Origin: Tissierella praeacuta_A
GTDB taxonomy: Bacteria > Bacillota > Clostridia > Tissierellales > Tissierellaceae
Assembly: GCF_040396155.1 (NCBI RefSeq)
Contig: NZ_JBEBOY010000010.1
Location: forward strand, 1 to 64,000
Direction: 5' to 3'
DNA length: 64,000 nt
The position numbers were made by a program, and so were the translations under genes. The notes under the pieces are model-generated. The model was not told the origin of the DNA. It did not search any database and saw only the letters and a program-made list of their open reading frames with translations. Shown here in pieces: positions 26,001 to 34,591 of the stretch. The first letter of the stretch is position 1. Each line of letters starts with the position of its first letter.

Positions 26001-27771
26001 ATGTAATATGTGGCTTATCATAATTTGTCGTTTCCTCACCACTCTTCTCCAAAAGTGAATCTCTCTTTACAACAACCTCTTTTTTAGCTTTATCTATTTC
26101 TTCATTATTTTCTTTTAATATAGCCTTATTTATAAATTTAGTTTCTCTTTGATACTCATTTCCATATTCTATTTTGGTATCAAATAAAATACGATATGCT
26201 TTTCCATTAAGATTGCCTAGATTAATCTTAGGAAATTGAAGTTTTCCTGTTTCATTAAATTCACCAGTTAATTCTTTCCCATATCCCCATCCATTTCCTT
26301 CTTTTTTCAGTTCAAATATCCTTATGGAGTCATTATCTACAATTAAATCTTTTGGTATAAAATCTTCAATAGATACATTTTCTAAAATCTGTTCAGCTTT
26401 ATTTATATCTATGGTCCAAGTAATCTTATCAGGATTTAAGTTCTTATTGACCCCCCCATCTTTCTCTATAAGAGAGCCTCTAGAAACTTTATCTATCTTA
26501 TATTCTATTTCCCCTTTCTTATCTTTTCCATCCATTAAAATAGCTTTATTTATATATCCATTTTTCATATAATCTACTATTTTAGTCCTATATTTAATCC
26601 TATAGGCAGAATTCCTTTCACCTAATTTCACAGTAAATCCATTATCAGTTATAATTGTAGTTATATCTTTAGCCTCACTGCCTTCAGTTAACTTTCCTTC
26701 ATATCCAACTGATAAATCATAGATTTTTATAGTGTCTGATATTAATTCTAATCCTTCTGGAATAATATCTTCAACTACAGCATCTTTAAGTTCGTCTAAA
26801 GATGTATTTACATCTATTACCCAATCAATAGTAGTTGCATTTATCTCTGCATTAGGTTTACCAGACTTAGAAATTGAAGAAGTCTTACCTCCAGGTTTAA
26901 TGGTTATTGTAAATTCTTTCTTTATAGGATCTTCAAATTTAATAGTCTGAGAAGTATCATCCTCAAATTCTTCTAAATTAAACTCGAGAAGAAATCCTAC
27001 GATGCCTTTTCTATCAACTTTGCCTACCAGCTTCTCGTTAAAAATAAGTTCTAGTACATTATCTTCTCCTATGATGTAGTCACCAACTTCACCATATTCA
27101 TCAGATATTAGCTTTCCATTCATTCTACCACTAATTCCACTGAATGCTTTTGGGATTGTAGCTTTAGCTATATCCCCTTTCTGAAGACTAACGGAATCAT
27201 TTATTTCCCATGTATACTCTAAAGAAACCGTGGTGTCATCTGTAATATTAATTTGAATATCTTCTGAAATCTCTTTACCATCCACCTTTAATATTACAGT
27301 TTTAAAGATATTCCCTAAATCCTTTCCTCCTTCTTCATCTAAAACTTGAACTGGTACTTTAATCTCTTCAACAGCTGGTTCTTCCTCTATAACTTCTATC
27401 TCTTCTTCATCAACATGTTCTTCTTCTGAATTTTTTATCTCTTCATCATCTTGGTCAATTGTATTTTCATTGATTTCATCATCTATTGGTTTATCTATTT
27501 CATCCGTCACCTCAGAGTTCTCATCCCCTGGAGTTTCTAATTTCTCTGTGTCATCCTCCCATGGCTTACTTTCATCTTCTACTTCTACAATATCTTCTAT
27601 ATCTGGTAACTGGTCGTGATCTTCTTCTACTCCTAATTCTTCTTCAACCCCCTCCTTCACCTCATCAGCAAAAGAATAGCTAGACATCATAGGTCCAACT
27701 ATTTGAAGTAGCATAGCTAAAATAACCATGATTATTATGCTATATCTAGTTTTCTTGTAAAATATCTTCAA
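23002..27771 (-). CDS. Large LPXTG-anchored surface adhesin with Cna-like repeats
   Basis: A 1589-residue cell-wall protein starting at TTG 27771 behind AAAGGAGG. Order of parts: signal peptide (about 1-36); very acidic linker to about 135; a collagen-binding-like N domain (about 140-300); six tandem repeats (about 305-1150), each opening with an I-x-W-x-I/V-x-V/I-N strand and closing with Y-x-I-x-Y-x-T; then three CnaB prealbumin-like domains (about 1160-1450). The CnaB domains carry isopeptide-type lysines (IIKID, IKKVD, LKKIDK) and glutamates (LKEIKSP, LIETKAP, VVEIKAP). A Pro/Asp/Lys/Arg linker precedes the sortase signal LPRTG (1559-1563), a helix and an RKRIA tail. Ligand unknown. No sortase gene is in the window. 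Confidence 0.9.
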   Translation of the reverse strand: MKIFYKKTRYSIIIMVILAMLLQIVGPMMSSYSFADEVKEGVEEELGVEEDHDQLPDIEDIVEVEDESKPWEDDTEKLETPGDENSEVTDEIDKPIDDEINENTIDQDDEEIKNSEEEHVDEEEIEVIEEEPAVEEIKVPVQVLDEEGGKDLGNIFKTVILKVDGKEISEDIQINITDDTTVSLEYTWEINDSVSLQKGDIAKATIPKAFSGISGRMNGKLISDEYGEVGDYIIGEDNVLELIFNEKLVGKVDRKGIVGFLLEFNLEEFEDDTSQTIKFEDPIKKEFTITIKPGGKTSSISKSGKPNAEINATTIDWVIDVNTSLDELKDAVVEDIIPEGLELISDTIKIYDLSVGYEGKLTEGSEAKDITTIITDNGFTVKLGERNSAYRIKYRTKIVDYMKNGYINKAILMDGKDKKGEIEYKIDKVSRGSLIEKDGGVNKNLNPDKITWTIDINKAEQILENVSIEDFIPKDLIVDNDSIRIFELKKEGNGWGYGKELTGEFNETGKLQFPKINLGNLNGKAYRILFDTKIEYGNEYQRETKFINKAILKENNEEIDKAKKEVVVKRDSLLEKSGEETTNYDKPHITWTIEVNKANHSIKDAVIKDTIGEGLKLRDGSLKIFDSENKLVALGENSYPKFIKKSDNEFEIKFGDIDSKYKIEYITDIINSDKVDSYTNSVSLEGEGLTGIGIEDNIKTGEIKPGNEVRNIYDKSVEWWKDVDGIEYRGIDYLEKTMSWKITVDAIKERITELEITDDFEPNGSMVFVSNSLKVVKNGVLVEASNYNLTDNKQNGFVLKFNDKLDRAKYEIFYKTSFDPDEVLAAGGALNHTTKYNNKALFIGKVEDVNNVERSLREEDDADIWMEKNIFNGGMKDGDLDREGRKITWKIYVNALGQDLKRQDFIITDILSQGQVFDEGTLAVKEYSLNKDGTFSIGTTLDPNEYEVREAEDGFILTFKGGIDKPYLIEYITKIEGISEEKYVNTAEVKGKNTDKEYKKELRYKDHNKFIVKEGVNVEKNTAYTDDEINWKVILNESLSDIRNAVFKDIISVGHVYVNGSLKVYRGSIGENNLVELEEGNLTKKTLESGAVELESRLGDINTVYIITYDTVVTAIGGKITNNALFSGEKLDSQNSGEKRFEVKQSSWGTGEGKENRGSIKIIKIDGDTKASIDAEFELYYYLNGEKQVVSGESKITENGELRYDNLPFRKYQLKEIKSPNGYKGSSETINIDLNKDEKAIEITVENYKLGSLTIKKVDSQDNAKILKGAEFRLTNDITKEVYDLVTDEDGEAKEENLTQGKYTLIETKAPLGYRLNSNPMELIIGKYDSGELRLEIELEIENIKRPIDPEPIKGRINLKKIDKNDSTKVLSGAEFEVINSKGEVVGILVTDSNGIATINDLPLGEYKVVEIKAPKDYELNSKEYKVKLDAENQEILLTVENKQKSTDPGPGPDPKPDPKPDPKPDPKDKDREPKDRDRDRDPKSKPEPEKPIEPEKPTKPDGPVEIENIVEPEEPAEFEPPKDEEELIEIDIEAPLGGIKSEVKPEIETEAKTKTETLPRTGQLNSILFYFAGLFFIVVGIIIRKRIA

Positions 27772-27889
27772 TATTCTTTCCTCCTTTCTTATATATTTGT
27801 TGCTAGTATATTATTATATGTCATACTAAGTTACATATATATGCTAATCTTGGTAAATTCTATACCTTTTCTTGCTAGTTTTTCAAAAA

Positions 27890-27925
27890 TTAAACAGACT
27901 ATGTTTCTAAATATAGTCTGTTTAA
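27890..27925 (-). terminator. Terminator after the AraC/GH39 gene
   Basis: TTAAACAGACTAT and ATAGTCTGTTTAA form a 13-bp stem, followed on the minus strand by TTTTTG. It separates the GH39 gene from the adhesin gene. Confidence 0.8.
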
Positions 27926-27956
27926 TAAAAAGGTATTTAAATTTAAGTTTTTATAC

Positions 27957-30533
27957 CTATATTTGCTTTTCAAATATTAGAAGTTCTACTCCATGGACTG
28001 GGATATATAAACTTTCTGAATACTCTCCCTCTATGTCTATATACTCCACCATTATTCTAGGCTTTGCTTTGCCTCTTAGATAGTTAATTTCTTCTTTAGT
28101 CATATTCTCTGGATTTCCCATCCTTACCCATTCATCAAATACTGAACCATCTTCTCTATTTAAATAATATTTTATAATTTTATAATTTCCTAAAAGTCCT
28201 GATATATTAACTTCTACTACCTTTTCAGTTTTAACTTCATATATTGAATATCTTTCAGTATTACTTATTGCTGATATATCTCCATTCATAAAAAATTCAT
28301 CGAAATATGCAAAATTATAGGCTAAAATCTGAATATCATCATTATTCTTAGTAACTATATACTCTTCCCCTTGTTCTATAATAGACCTTCCTAGCTTTGA
28401 TAATAAATAATATGCAAAATATGATGGTTTCTTTAATCCATCTTTATTTATTAAACCAAATCCCCCATGAAAATGAGAAATACCAGCTTTTGTTTCCTCC
28501 ATGATATCTGTAAATGTCCAATAGCCTAGAGAGTCTACCATACCTATGTTGTCTAAAATATTTTTAATGATAAAAGTAGCAACAAAACATGTATCATTAA
28601 TTGGATTTCGGCAGCATGATGAAGTATTCCATTCCGTTATATGGATTTCAGGTTTATAATATAAGGATTTTACCATACTATCACGAGCATATTTTATAGT
28701 TTCAAATGTATGATCCTTATCAAAATAAATCCTTTTTAGCCATTGATATTCTTCCATTAGCTTCGAAGGCTCTACCCCTTCTTTTACTTCTGCCATCATC
28801 TTTTCTACCTTTTCATCTGACAAGAAGGCTTCAGGATAAATATGAAAAGATATAAAATCCAAAGGTACTCTGTTATAATTGCAATATAGTAAAAAATCTT
28901 CAAACCATGTTTCTTCTTTTAAAATTTGATAAGTAATAGAAGGTCCTCCTACTTTTAATTTATTGGATATTGATTTAACCGCTAATACAGTTTCCTTATA
29001 GAACTTAAAATATTCCTCCTTCCCTCCAATCCAAAAGACATATTCCAAATCTGGCTCATTCCAAATTTCAAAATACCAAGTTTCTACTTCCTCTAGACCA
29101 TATCTATTTATACAATGTTTTATAAATTCTTTAACCAAATCCGTCCATAAACTAATATCCTTTGGTCCAGAAATATTTGCTCTCCACCAAAACATGGTTT
29201 CATCGGATTTTTTTATTTCTGACGGCATAAATCCTAATTCTATAAAAGGTTTAATATTGACTTCATGAAAAAAATCAAATAGTTCATCTACATAGGACCA
29301 ATTATATATGATATCTCCATCATCACCAATATTACATATCATCATTTCATCTGAAAAAATGCCATGAAATCTAATATATTCAAATCCAATTTCAGATTGA
29401 ACCTCCTTTAATTGACTTTGCCATTCCCTCCTTAACCCTTCTACCGCTCTTCCAAATGTAGTCAATCTTTTCCAATAGAAATTATGTCTAATTCCACTAC
29501 AAGCTCCATCTATATTGATTACCTCTTCTACATTATGGAATACCTGCTTTTCTTCCGTTAAATCCCATTTTAAATATTTATATAATTTTGAAAATGCTGC
29601 GCTTCTATCTACATCCAAATATGTTCTACTCCTTATTTTCTCCTTATCTCCATTTAAATCATATATACTATTAGGACTTACTGTATATTCTTTCCTATAC
29701 TGTGTTGGAGAACAGTCGTATACCTTTTTAATAAGATTATTTAAGGATTTAGTACTAGGGAATCCGCTTTCAAAGGCTATTTCAGTTATTGTCCTATTTG
29801 TTGTAGTTAACAAATCTACAGCTATGTCTAATCTTTTGAGATTCATATATTCTTGAAAAGATATTCCCATCATATCTTTTATATAATGAGATAAATAATA
29901 GATACTAAGGTTTTCATTATCTGCTATGTCTTGAAGTGTTACTCCTCTTTCAAAATTTTCATCTATATAGTTTATAATATTATTTAATCTTAAAATATCT
30001 TTATTAGCCATTTCAGCTCTATCGTCTTCTAATATAAAACTTTCAAAATTATTAATTAGGTGGTTAGCAAATAAAAATATTTCTGAACCTATTATAAATT
30101 GATGCCCACATCTCATCTTATTTAATTCCCATACTATTTTTGCTAAATGATGTCTGATAATATCAAATCTCTCTTGTTCCTCTTCAGCATACATAAAAGA
30201 CTTACAATCAAATACCCTCTTGCTAAACTCCGAAAAATATCTATCAAAATATTCTGTTTCAATCTGTAATGCCAATACTATATTATCGTCTTTAGTCCTA
30301 CTTGTATTGTGGACTTCATTACGATTAATTAAAATAAAATCATTTTCCCTTAATGTATATTGGTTATCTCCTATTCTAATATTAATTGAGCCTTGTAAGA
30401 CTAATAGTATTTCCATTTCTCTATGCCAATGCATCTTTAGTTCGTTTACAGAGTGTATAAATAATTTTATAGGGATACCTACCTTACATCTTACTAACTC
30501 ATAAAGATATTCCAATTCCCCAGCCCCCATCAT
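27957..30533 (-). CDS. AraC-family regulator fused to a GH39 glycoside hydrolase domain
   Basis: An 858-residue fusion. Residues 20-100 form a cupin-type sensor domain (MHWHREMEILLVL). Residues 185-285 hold two AraC helix-turn-helix motifs (LQDIADNENLSIYYLSHYI and ITEIAFESGF). Residues 340-850 form a GH39 (beta-xylosidase-like) clan-A hydrolase domain. Both catalytic glutamates are visible: acid/base Glu493 in IWNEPD and nucleophile Glu634 in HITEWN. There is no signal peptide, so the enzyme part acts in the cytoplasm or serves as a sugar sensor. The ATG at 30533 has only a weak ribosome site; a TTG eight codons on, behind GGGG, is an alternative. No xylan-use genes adjoin. Confidence 0.87.
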   Translation of the reverse strand: MMGAGELEYLYELVRCKVGIPIKLFIHSVNELKMHWHREMEILLVLQGSINIRIGDNQYTLRENDFILINRNEVHNTSRTKDDNIVLALQIETEYFDRYFSEFSKRVFDCKSFMYAEEEQERFDIIRHHLAKIVWELNKMRCGHQFIIGSEIFLFANHLINNFESFILEDDRAEMANKDILRLNNIINYIDENFERGVTLQDIADNENLSIYYLSHYIKDMMGISFQEYMNLKRLDIAVDLLTTTNRTITEIAFESGFPSTKSLNNLIKKVYDCSPTQYRKEYTVSPNSIYDLNGDKEKIRSRTYLDVDRSAAFSKLYKYLKWDLTEEKQVFHNVEEVINIDGACSGIRHNFYWKRLTTFGRAVEGLRREWQSQLKEVQSEIGFEYIRFHGIFSDEMMICNIGDDGDIIYNWSYVDELFDFFHEVNIKPFIELGFMPSEIKKSDETMFWWRANISGPKDISLWTDLVKEFIKHCINRYGLEEVETWYFEIWNEPDLEYVFWIGGKEEYFKFYKETVLAVKSISNKLKVGGPSITYQILKEETWFEDFLLYCNYNRVPLDFISFHIYPEAFLSDEKVEKMMAEVKEGVEPSKLMEEYQWLKRIYFDKDHTFETIKYARDSMVKSLYYKPEIHITEWNTSSCCRNPINDTCFVATFIIKNILDNIGMVDSLGYWTFTDIMEETKAGISHFHGGFGLINKDGLKKPSYFAYYLLSKLGRSIIEQGEEYIVTKNNDDIQILAYNFAYFDEFFMNGDISAISNTERYSIYEVKTEKVVEVNISGLLGNYKIIKYYLNREDGSVFDEWVRMGNPENMTKEEINYLRGKAKPRIMVEYIDIEGEYSESLYIPVHGVELLIFEKQI

Positions 30534-30570
30534 ATTCTTTCTTTTAAGATCCTAATATGATATCAAAACT

Positions 30571-31464
30571 TTATGATGATATTACCATGTCCCTACCACT
30601 TTCTTTAGCTATATTTAGGTTCTTATCAACTATATGGAGTGCTTCTTCAAAGCATTTAGTGCCTGGTTCTATTGCATACATGCCAAAACTAATTGTTAAT
30701 TTTATTATATAGTTATCAAACCTAATAACCTTATTCCTTAAGGCCATTTGAATCTCTTTTACAACTTTATTGGCTACTTCTATACCTGAGTTTTTTAGAA
30801 CTATAAGAAACTCATCGCCCCCAAATCTTGCAACCCAATCATAATCTCTCCTAATTTTACATTTTATTATATTGGTTAACTCTTTTAGAACTAAATCCCC
30901 AGCAAGATGTCCATACATATCGTTTATTTCTTTAAAATAATCAATATCTAGCATAATAACAGAGGTTTTTTCATTATTTCTTGCTGCTGAAAGAATATCA
31001 GAGGGCAATTTCTCATTTATATATCGTCTATTATATGCTTCTGTTAAATCATCTCTTATAACCTTCTGATTAAGCATAGATATAATATCTGTTGTTTCTC
31101 TAATACTTAATCCATTTAATCCAGTTACAATTCCTGTTTCTGTAAGATCCTTCAATACTTCTGATACATATATAGTATCTCCAAATATAATTGGAGATAC
31201 TATGACCATGTATACACCATCCCCCTTATACTCAATTTTTGTAAAACTCTTTCTTTCTCTAATAGCTCGAAATGATATACAGTTATCACATGGCTTTCCT
31301 TTTCCCCAAAGTCCATAACAGTCATCACCATGGATTATAGTATCTCCACTACCATTCTGATAAACAATTTTCTTCGATATGGGATTTACAATCCGAACAA
31401 TATCAAATAGTCTCTCAAGTCCGTCTAAATAGCTTTTCAAATCGTATACTCTGAAAACATCCAT
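30571..31464 (-). CDS. Diguanylate cyclase with PAS-like sensor domain
   Basis: A 297-residue cytosolic enzyme expected to make cyclic di-GMP from two GTP. The N-terminal sensor part (about 1-130) is PAS-like, with a Cys cluster (DDCYGLWGKGKPCDNC) that could bind metal or Fe-S. The GGDEF domain follows, with an intact active site RFGGDEFLIVL. The preceding DDLTEAYNRRY and IMLDIDYFKEIND motifs provide metal and substrate contacts. No clear RxxD inhibitory site stands out. ATG 31464, behind AGAGGAG, is preferred over a far upstream ATG at 31500. It lies 8 kb upstream of the c-di-GMP riboswitch. Confidence 0.9.
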   Translation of the reverse strand: MDVFRVYDLKSYLDGLERLFDIVRIVNPISKKIVYQNGSGDTIIHGDDCYGLWGKGKPCDNCISFRAIRERKSFTKIEYKGDGVYMVIVSPIIFGDTIYVSEVLKDLTETGIVTGLNGLSIRETTDIISMLNQKVIRDDLTEAYNRRYINEKLPSDILSAARNNEKTSVIMLDIDYFKEINDMYGHLAGDLVLKELTNIIKCKIRRDYDWVARFGGDEFLIVLKNSGIEVANKVVKEIQMALRNKVIRFDNYIIKLTISFGMYAIEPGTKCFEEALHIVDKNLNIAKESGRDMVISS

Positions 31465-31534
31465 ATTAACAACTCCTCTTACTTTATAAAGCAAAATCAT
31501 TCTCTAAAGAGATATTTTATTAAAATAGACATAC

Positions 31535-33298
31535 TTACTTAGTACTATACAGCATCTCTAATTTGCTCATTAAACTTTCAGCCACATTTCCTAGGTGTTT
31601 ACTTAAATCTTCTAATCTCAATGTACTATTTTTCTGTTCTTCTACTTTTACACTTACTTCTTCTGTATTTGCGTTATTTTCTTCTGCGATTGCACTTAAA
31701 TTCTCTATCACTTCTGTTATTTCTTCTTTTCTCGCATCAAGAATCATTCGACTTTCATTAAGTTCATTTATCATATTTTTTATTTCTTCTATTTTTTCTC
31801 TTATCCTTTGGAACTTTTCCCCTGTTTTTTCTACACTTTCAGTTTGATACTCTGTTTCTTTCCTTACTCCGTTCATTAGCTTTACTGCCTTCTCAGAATC
31901 TAATAATAATTCTTTTATAACTTCTTCAATCTCTAAAGCAAATACATTGGATTCTTCTGATAATTTTCTTATTTCATCTGCAACTACTGCAAATCCTTTA
32001 CCATATTCACCTACTCTAGCTGCTTCTATACTTGCATTAAGAGCTAAAAGATTGGTTTGATTAGCTATTCCTTTTATCTTCGCACTTGCCTCTTCTATTT
32101 TATTGGCATTAGAATTAGACTGGTCTATGACCTGCTTTACTTCTACGGCCGCATCATTACTTCTCTTTGTATATTCTTCTAAAGTCTCTATTATTTCATT
32201 TCCTTCTTCTTTTAATTTGTCTATATCTTCGATTCTTAAATTTAATATCCCTAGTTTCTCTTCTTCCTCATCAATTATTTGTTTTAATGAACCTAATTTC
32301 TCTAGTCCTCTCATAGTCTCATATGCTTGATTTTCACTTCCACTAGCAATCTCATCTACTGCAATTACAATCTCTTTACTTCCAAGACTATAGCTTCTAG
32401 TTAAATCCTGAAGATTTTCTCCTTCTAGTAATAGTTCTTCACTATTTTCACTTAAAGTTTTTATTATGTCCAACATATTTTTAGAGGAATCTATTAGTAC
32501 CTCATTAGTTTCAGAAATCTCATCACTCATATTAACCTTAAGTTCTTCTAGATTTTCAAAATCACCTTGTCCAAACCTTCGCGCATTGTCTCGAATGATT
32601 TTCATCTTATCCCCTACTAACCTTTTAATTAAGTAAATAAAAATCATTGAGGCAATTATAATACCAATAGATAAGAAAACAAGTATCTTCAATATTTCTC
32701 GCCTAGCTTCTTCTACAATTGAGTATTCGTCTAATATACTTGCTATATAGAGACTTTTCCATCTTTCGATTCTTCCATAATAATTTTTTCCATCTAATAT
32801 AAACCGCTCTTCCCCTATGAAGGTTCTATCAGAACCCTCACCTTTAGGCGTATTTTCTAAGGAATAATTAAGTATATCTTCATATATAAGAGCATATTTA
32901 TCTTTAATTTCAAAACCATATTTTTGCATATAATCTTTATCTGAATGTAATTTTATTTCTCCTTTTTCATTAAATGCTGCGAAAAATCCTTCCTTCCCAA
33001 TGTTTATGCTTTCTATATAATTTTGAGGAGATAGTATATCATTTAATTCTTGACTTTCTTCATCAATAAGAGATTTTACATATTTACTTGCACGACTGGC
33101 AGAAGCCAGTGCATCAATTGCAACATTATTTACATTTTCTAGATTCCTCTCCTCTGTATTAACTGCTATATTGATATAGCCCTTCAATCCTATAAAAGCT
33201 AATATTGATACAAATAGCAAAAATATCATCAAAACAGATAATAATATTTTTATGTTTAAACTTAAGTATTTCAAGTTGTTATTAAACCTTTTCTGCAT
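31535..33298 (-). CDS. Methyl-accepting chemotaxis protein with Cache-type sensor
   Basis: A 587-residue transmembrane receptor. A first helix lies at about 15-35 and an extracellular sensor to about 195 contains ESINIGKEGFFAAFNEKGEI, a Cache-like segment. A second helix at about 205-225 leads to a HAMP region and a coiled-coil signalling domain. The hairpin tip (IANQTNLLALNASIEAARVG, then FAVVADEIRKLSEES) contacts CheA/CheW. The C-terminus lacks a CheR-docking pentapeptide. The nearest ribosome site (AAAGGA) is about 13 bases from ATG 33298. No che genes are in the window. Confidence 0.9.
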   Translation of the reverse strand: MQKRFNNNLKYLSLNIKILLSVLMIFLLFVSILAFIGLKGYINIAVNTEERNLENVNNVAIDALASASRASKYVKSLIDEESQELNDILSPQNYIESINIGKEGFFAAFNEKGEIKLHSDKDYMQKYGFEIKDKYALIYEDILNYSLENTPKGEGSDRTFIGEERFILDGKNYYGRIERWKSLYIASILDEYSIVEEARREILKILVFLSIGIIIASMIFIYLIKRLVGDKMKIIRDNARRFGQGDFENLEELKVNMSDEISETNEVLIDSSKNMLDIIKTLSENSEELLLEGENLQDLTRSYSLGSKEIVIAVDEIASGSENQAYETMRGLEKLGSLKQIIDEEEEKLGILNLRIEDIDKLKEEGNEIIETLEEYTKRSNDAAVEVKQVIDQSNSNANKIEEASAKIKGIANQTNLLALNASIEAARVGEYGKGFAVVADEIRKLSEESNVFALEIEEVIKELLLDSEKAVKLMNGVRKETEYQTESVEKTGEKFQRIREKIEEIKNMINELNESRMILDARKEEITEVIENLSAIAEENNANTEEVSVKVEEQKNSTLRLEDLSKHLGNVAESLMSKLEMLYSTK

Positions 33299-33481
33299 TT
33301 TTTCACAATCATCCTTTCTTATAACTATTTACCTATATGTTACAAATTTTTCTAGTAAAATTATTAAATCTGACAAAATATCCTTAAACTTAAGAAGAGC
33401 AATACTTATTACTCGATTATATCTATATGTTCTGAACAACATCTGAACAAATAAAGATTACGCTTTATAAAATACAACAAT

Positions 33482-34591
33482 TTATATGAAATCCATATAC
33501 TTTTTATATAACCTTAGAGTACTTTCCATTGGTTCTAATCCCATTTCAGTCCAAAGGTTTTCTACATAATCATTGAAAAAAGCTTCTAGACTGGCCCTCT
33601 TGCTCTGTTTGCCATAATAATGGATCATCATCTTAGCTACACCCTCATTAAAAGAATCCATTTTATAGATTTTATCCAAAGATGCCTTTAAAGTTAAAGA
33701 GAATATTTCATTTTCCAGCTTTTCTCTTGTGAACTTTTCTAATATATTAAAAACCATATCTCTATATATCTGCTGGACATCTAATGCCCAATGATACCCC
33801 TCTTCTAGAAAGTCTCCTTTATAAATTTCTAAAACTTCTCTTATATTCTCATCACTATATTCCTTCGACTCCAATATCCTATCTAATTCCTCTATATCGC
33901 TTATGACAGGGACATTCAATTGATAGCTGTCATTAAAATGGATAATTCCATTTGACCAGCCAATTTTCTTTAGATTCTTTCTTATTTGATAGATAGTAGT
34001 GTGAAGAAGAGTACTAGCCTTCTCCAAGTCTTTATCTGGAAAAATCGTATCCATAATCAGCATTTTAGGAACTGCTCTTTCTCTCTTCTTCCACAAATAA
34101 GCAAATAACTCCTTAGATTTTTGAGTACGCCAAATCAAAGGTTTATTCATACTATCTAATACCTCAAACCCTCCAAAACTATTTACTCTCAATTTTTTAG
34201 TATCCTTCTTTTCATCCTGTGTATGTTTTCCACTAATCTTTTCTTTTAACCTTTCAATAGTTTTGTGAAGACGTTTTTTTTGAATAGGTTTTAATAAATA
34301 ATCAATGGCATTTATCTCAAAAGCATCTACTGCATATTGAGAATAAGCCGTAATAAAGACTATCTCAACATCATCAAGCTGTTCCATAAAAAGCTCAGCA
34401 ATTTTTAGTCCATTTATCTCCCCCATCTCAATGTCTAAAAATATAACTTCTGGCCGTATTTTTTTAGATTTTTCTAATGCCTCTATAGCATTAGTATAAC
34501 TACCCATAATATCTATATTTTCATAAGAAGAAAGCATGATTGTCAGCACATCTAATGCAATAGGTTCATCATCAACTAAAATAACTCTCAT
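33482..34591 (-). CDS. Response regulator with receiver, winged-helix and BTAD domains
   Basis: A 369-residue regulator. The receiver occupies 1-120, with phospho-acceptor Asp53 in IFLDIEMGEING and the acidic pair DDE at the start. A winged-helix DNA-binding domain (about 130-230, LRVNSFGGFEVL) and a bacterial transcriptional activation (BTAD) domain to the end follow. This is a SARP-like layout joined to a receiver. It overlaps the end of the hybrid kinase gene by 20 bases and starts behind GGAGG, so the two are co-translated partners. The target promoters are not known. Confidence 0.9.
   Translation of the reverse strand: MRVILVDDEPIALDVLTIMLSSYENIDIMGSYTNAIEALEKSKKIRPEVIFLDIEMGEINGLKIAELFMEQLDDVEIVFITAYSQYAVDAFEINAIDYLLKPIQKKRLHKTIERLKEKISGKHTQDEKKDTKKLRVNSFGGFEVLDSMNKPLIWRTQKSKELFAYLWKKRERAVPKMLIMDTIFPDKDLEKASTLLHTTIYQIRKNLKKIGWSNGIIHFNDSYQLNVPVISDIEELDRILESKEYSDENIREVLEIYKGDFLEEGYHWALDVQQIYRDMVFNILEKFTREKLENEIFSLTLKASLDKIYKMDSFNEGVAKMMIHYYGKQSKRASLEAFFNDYVENLWTEMGLEPMESTLRLYKKYMDFI

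Noticed and set aside
23205..27683. Plus-strand open frames opposite the adhesin gene
   Set aside because: They are low-complexity mirror frames of a long, well-supported minus-strand gene, with no ribosome sites.
27772..27956. Second c-di-GMP riboswitch before the adhesin gene
   Set aside because: The invariant GACGCAAAGC core and GAAA tetraloop helix are absent from the adhesin leader.
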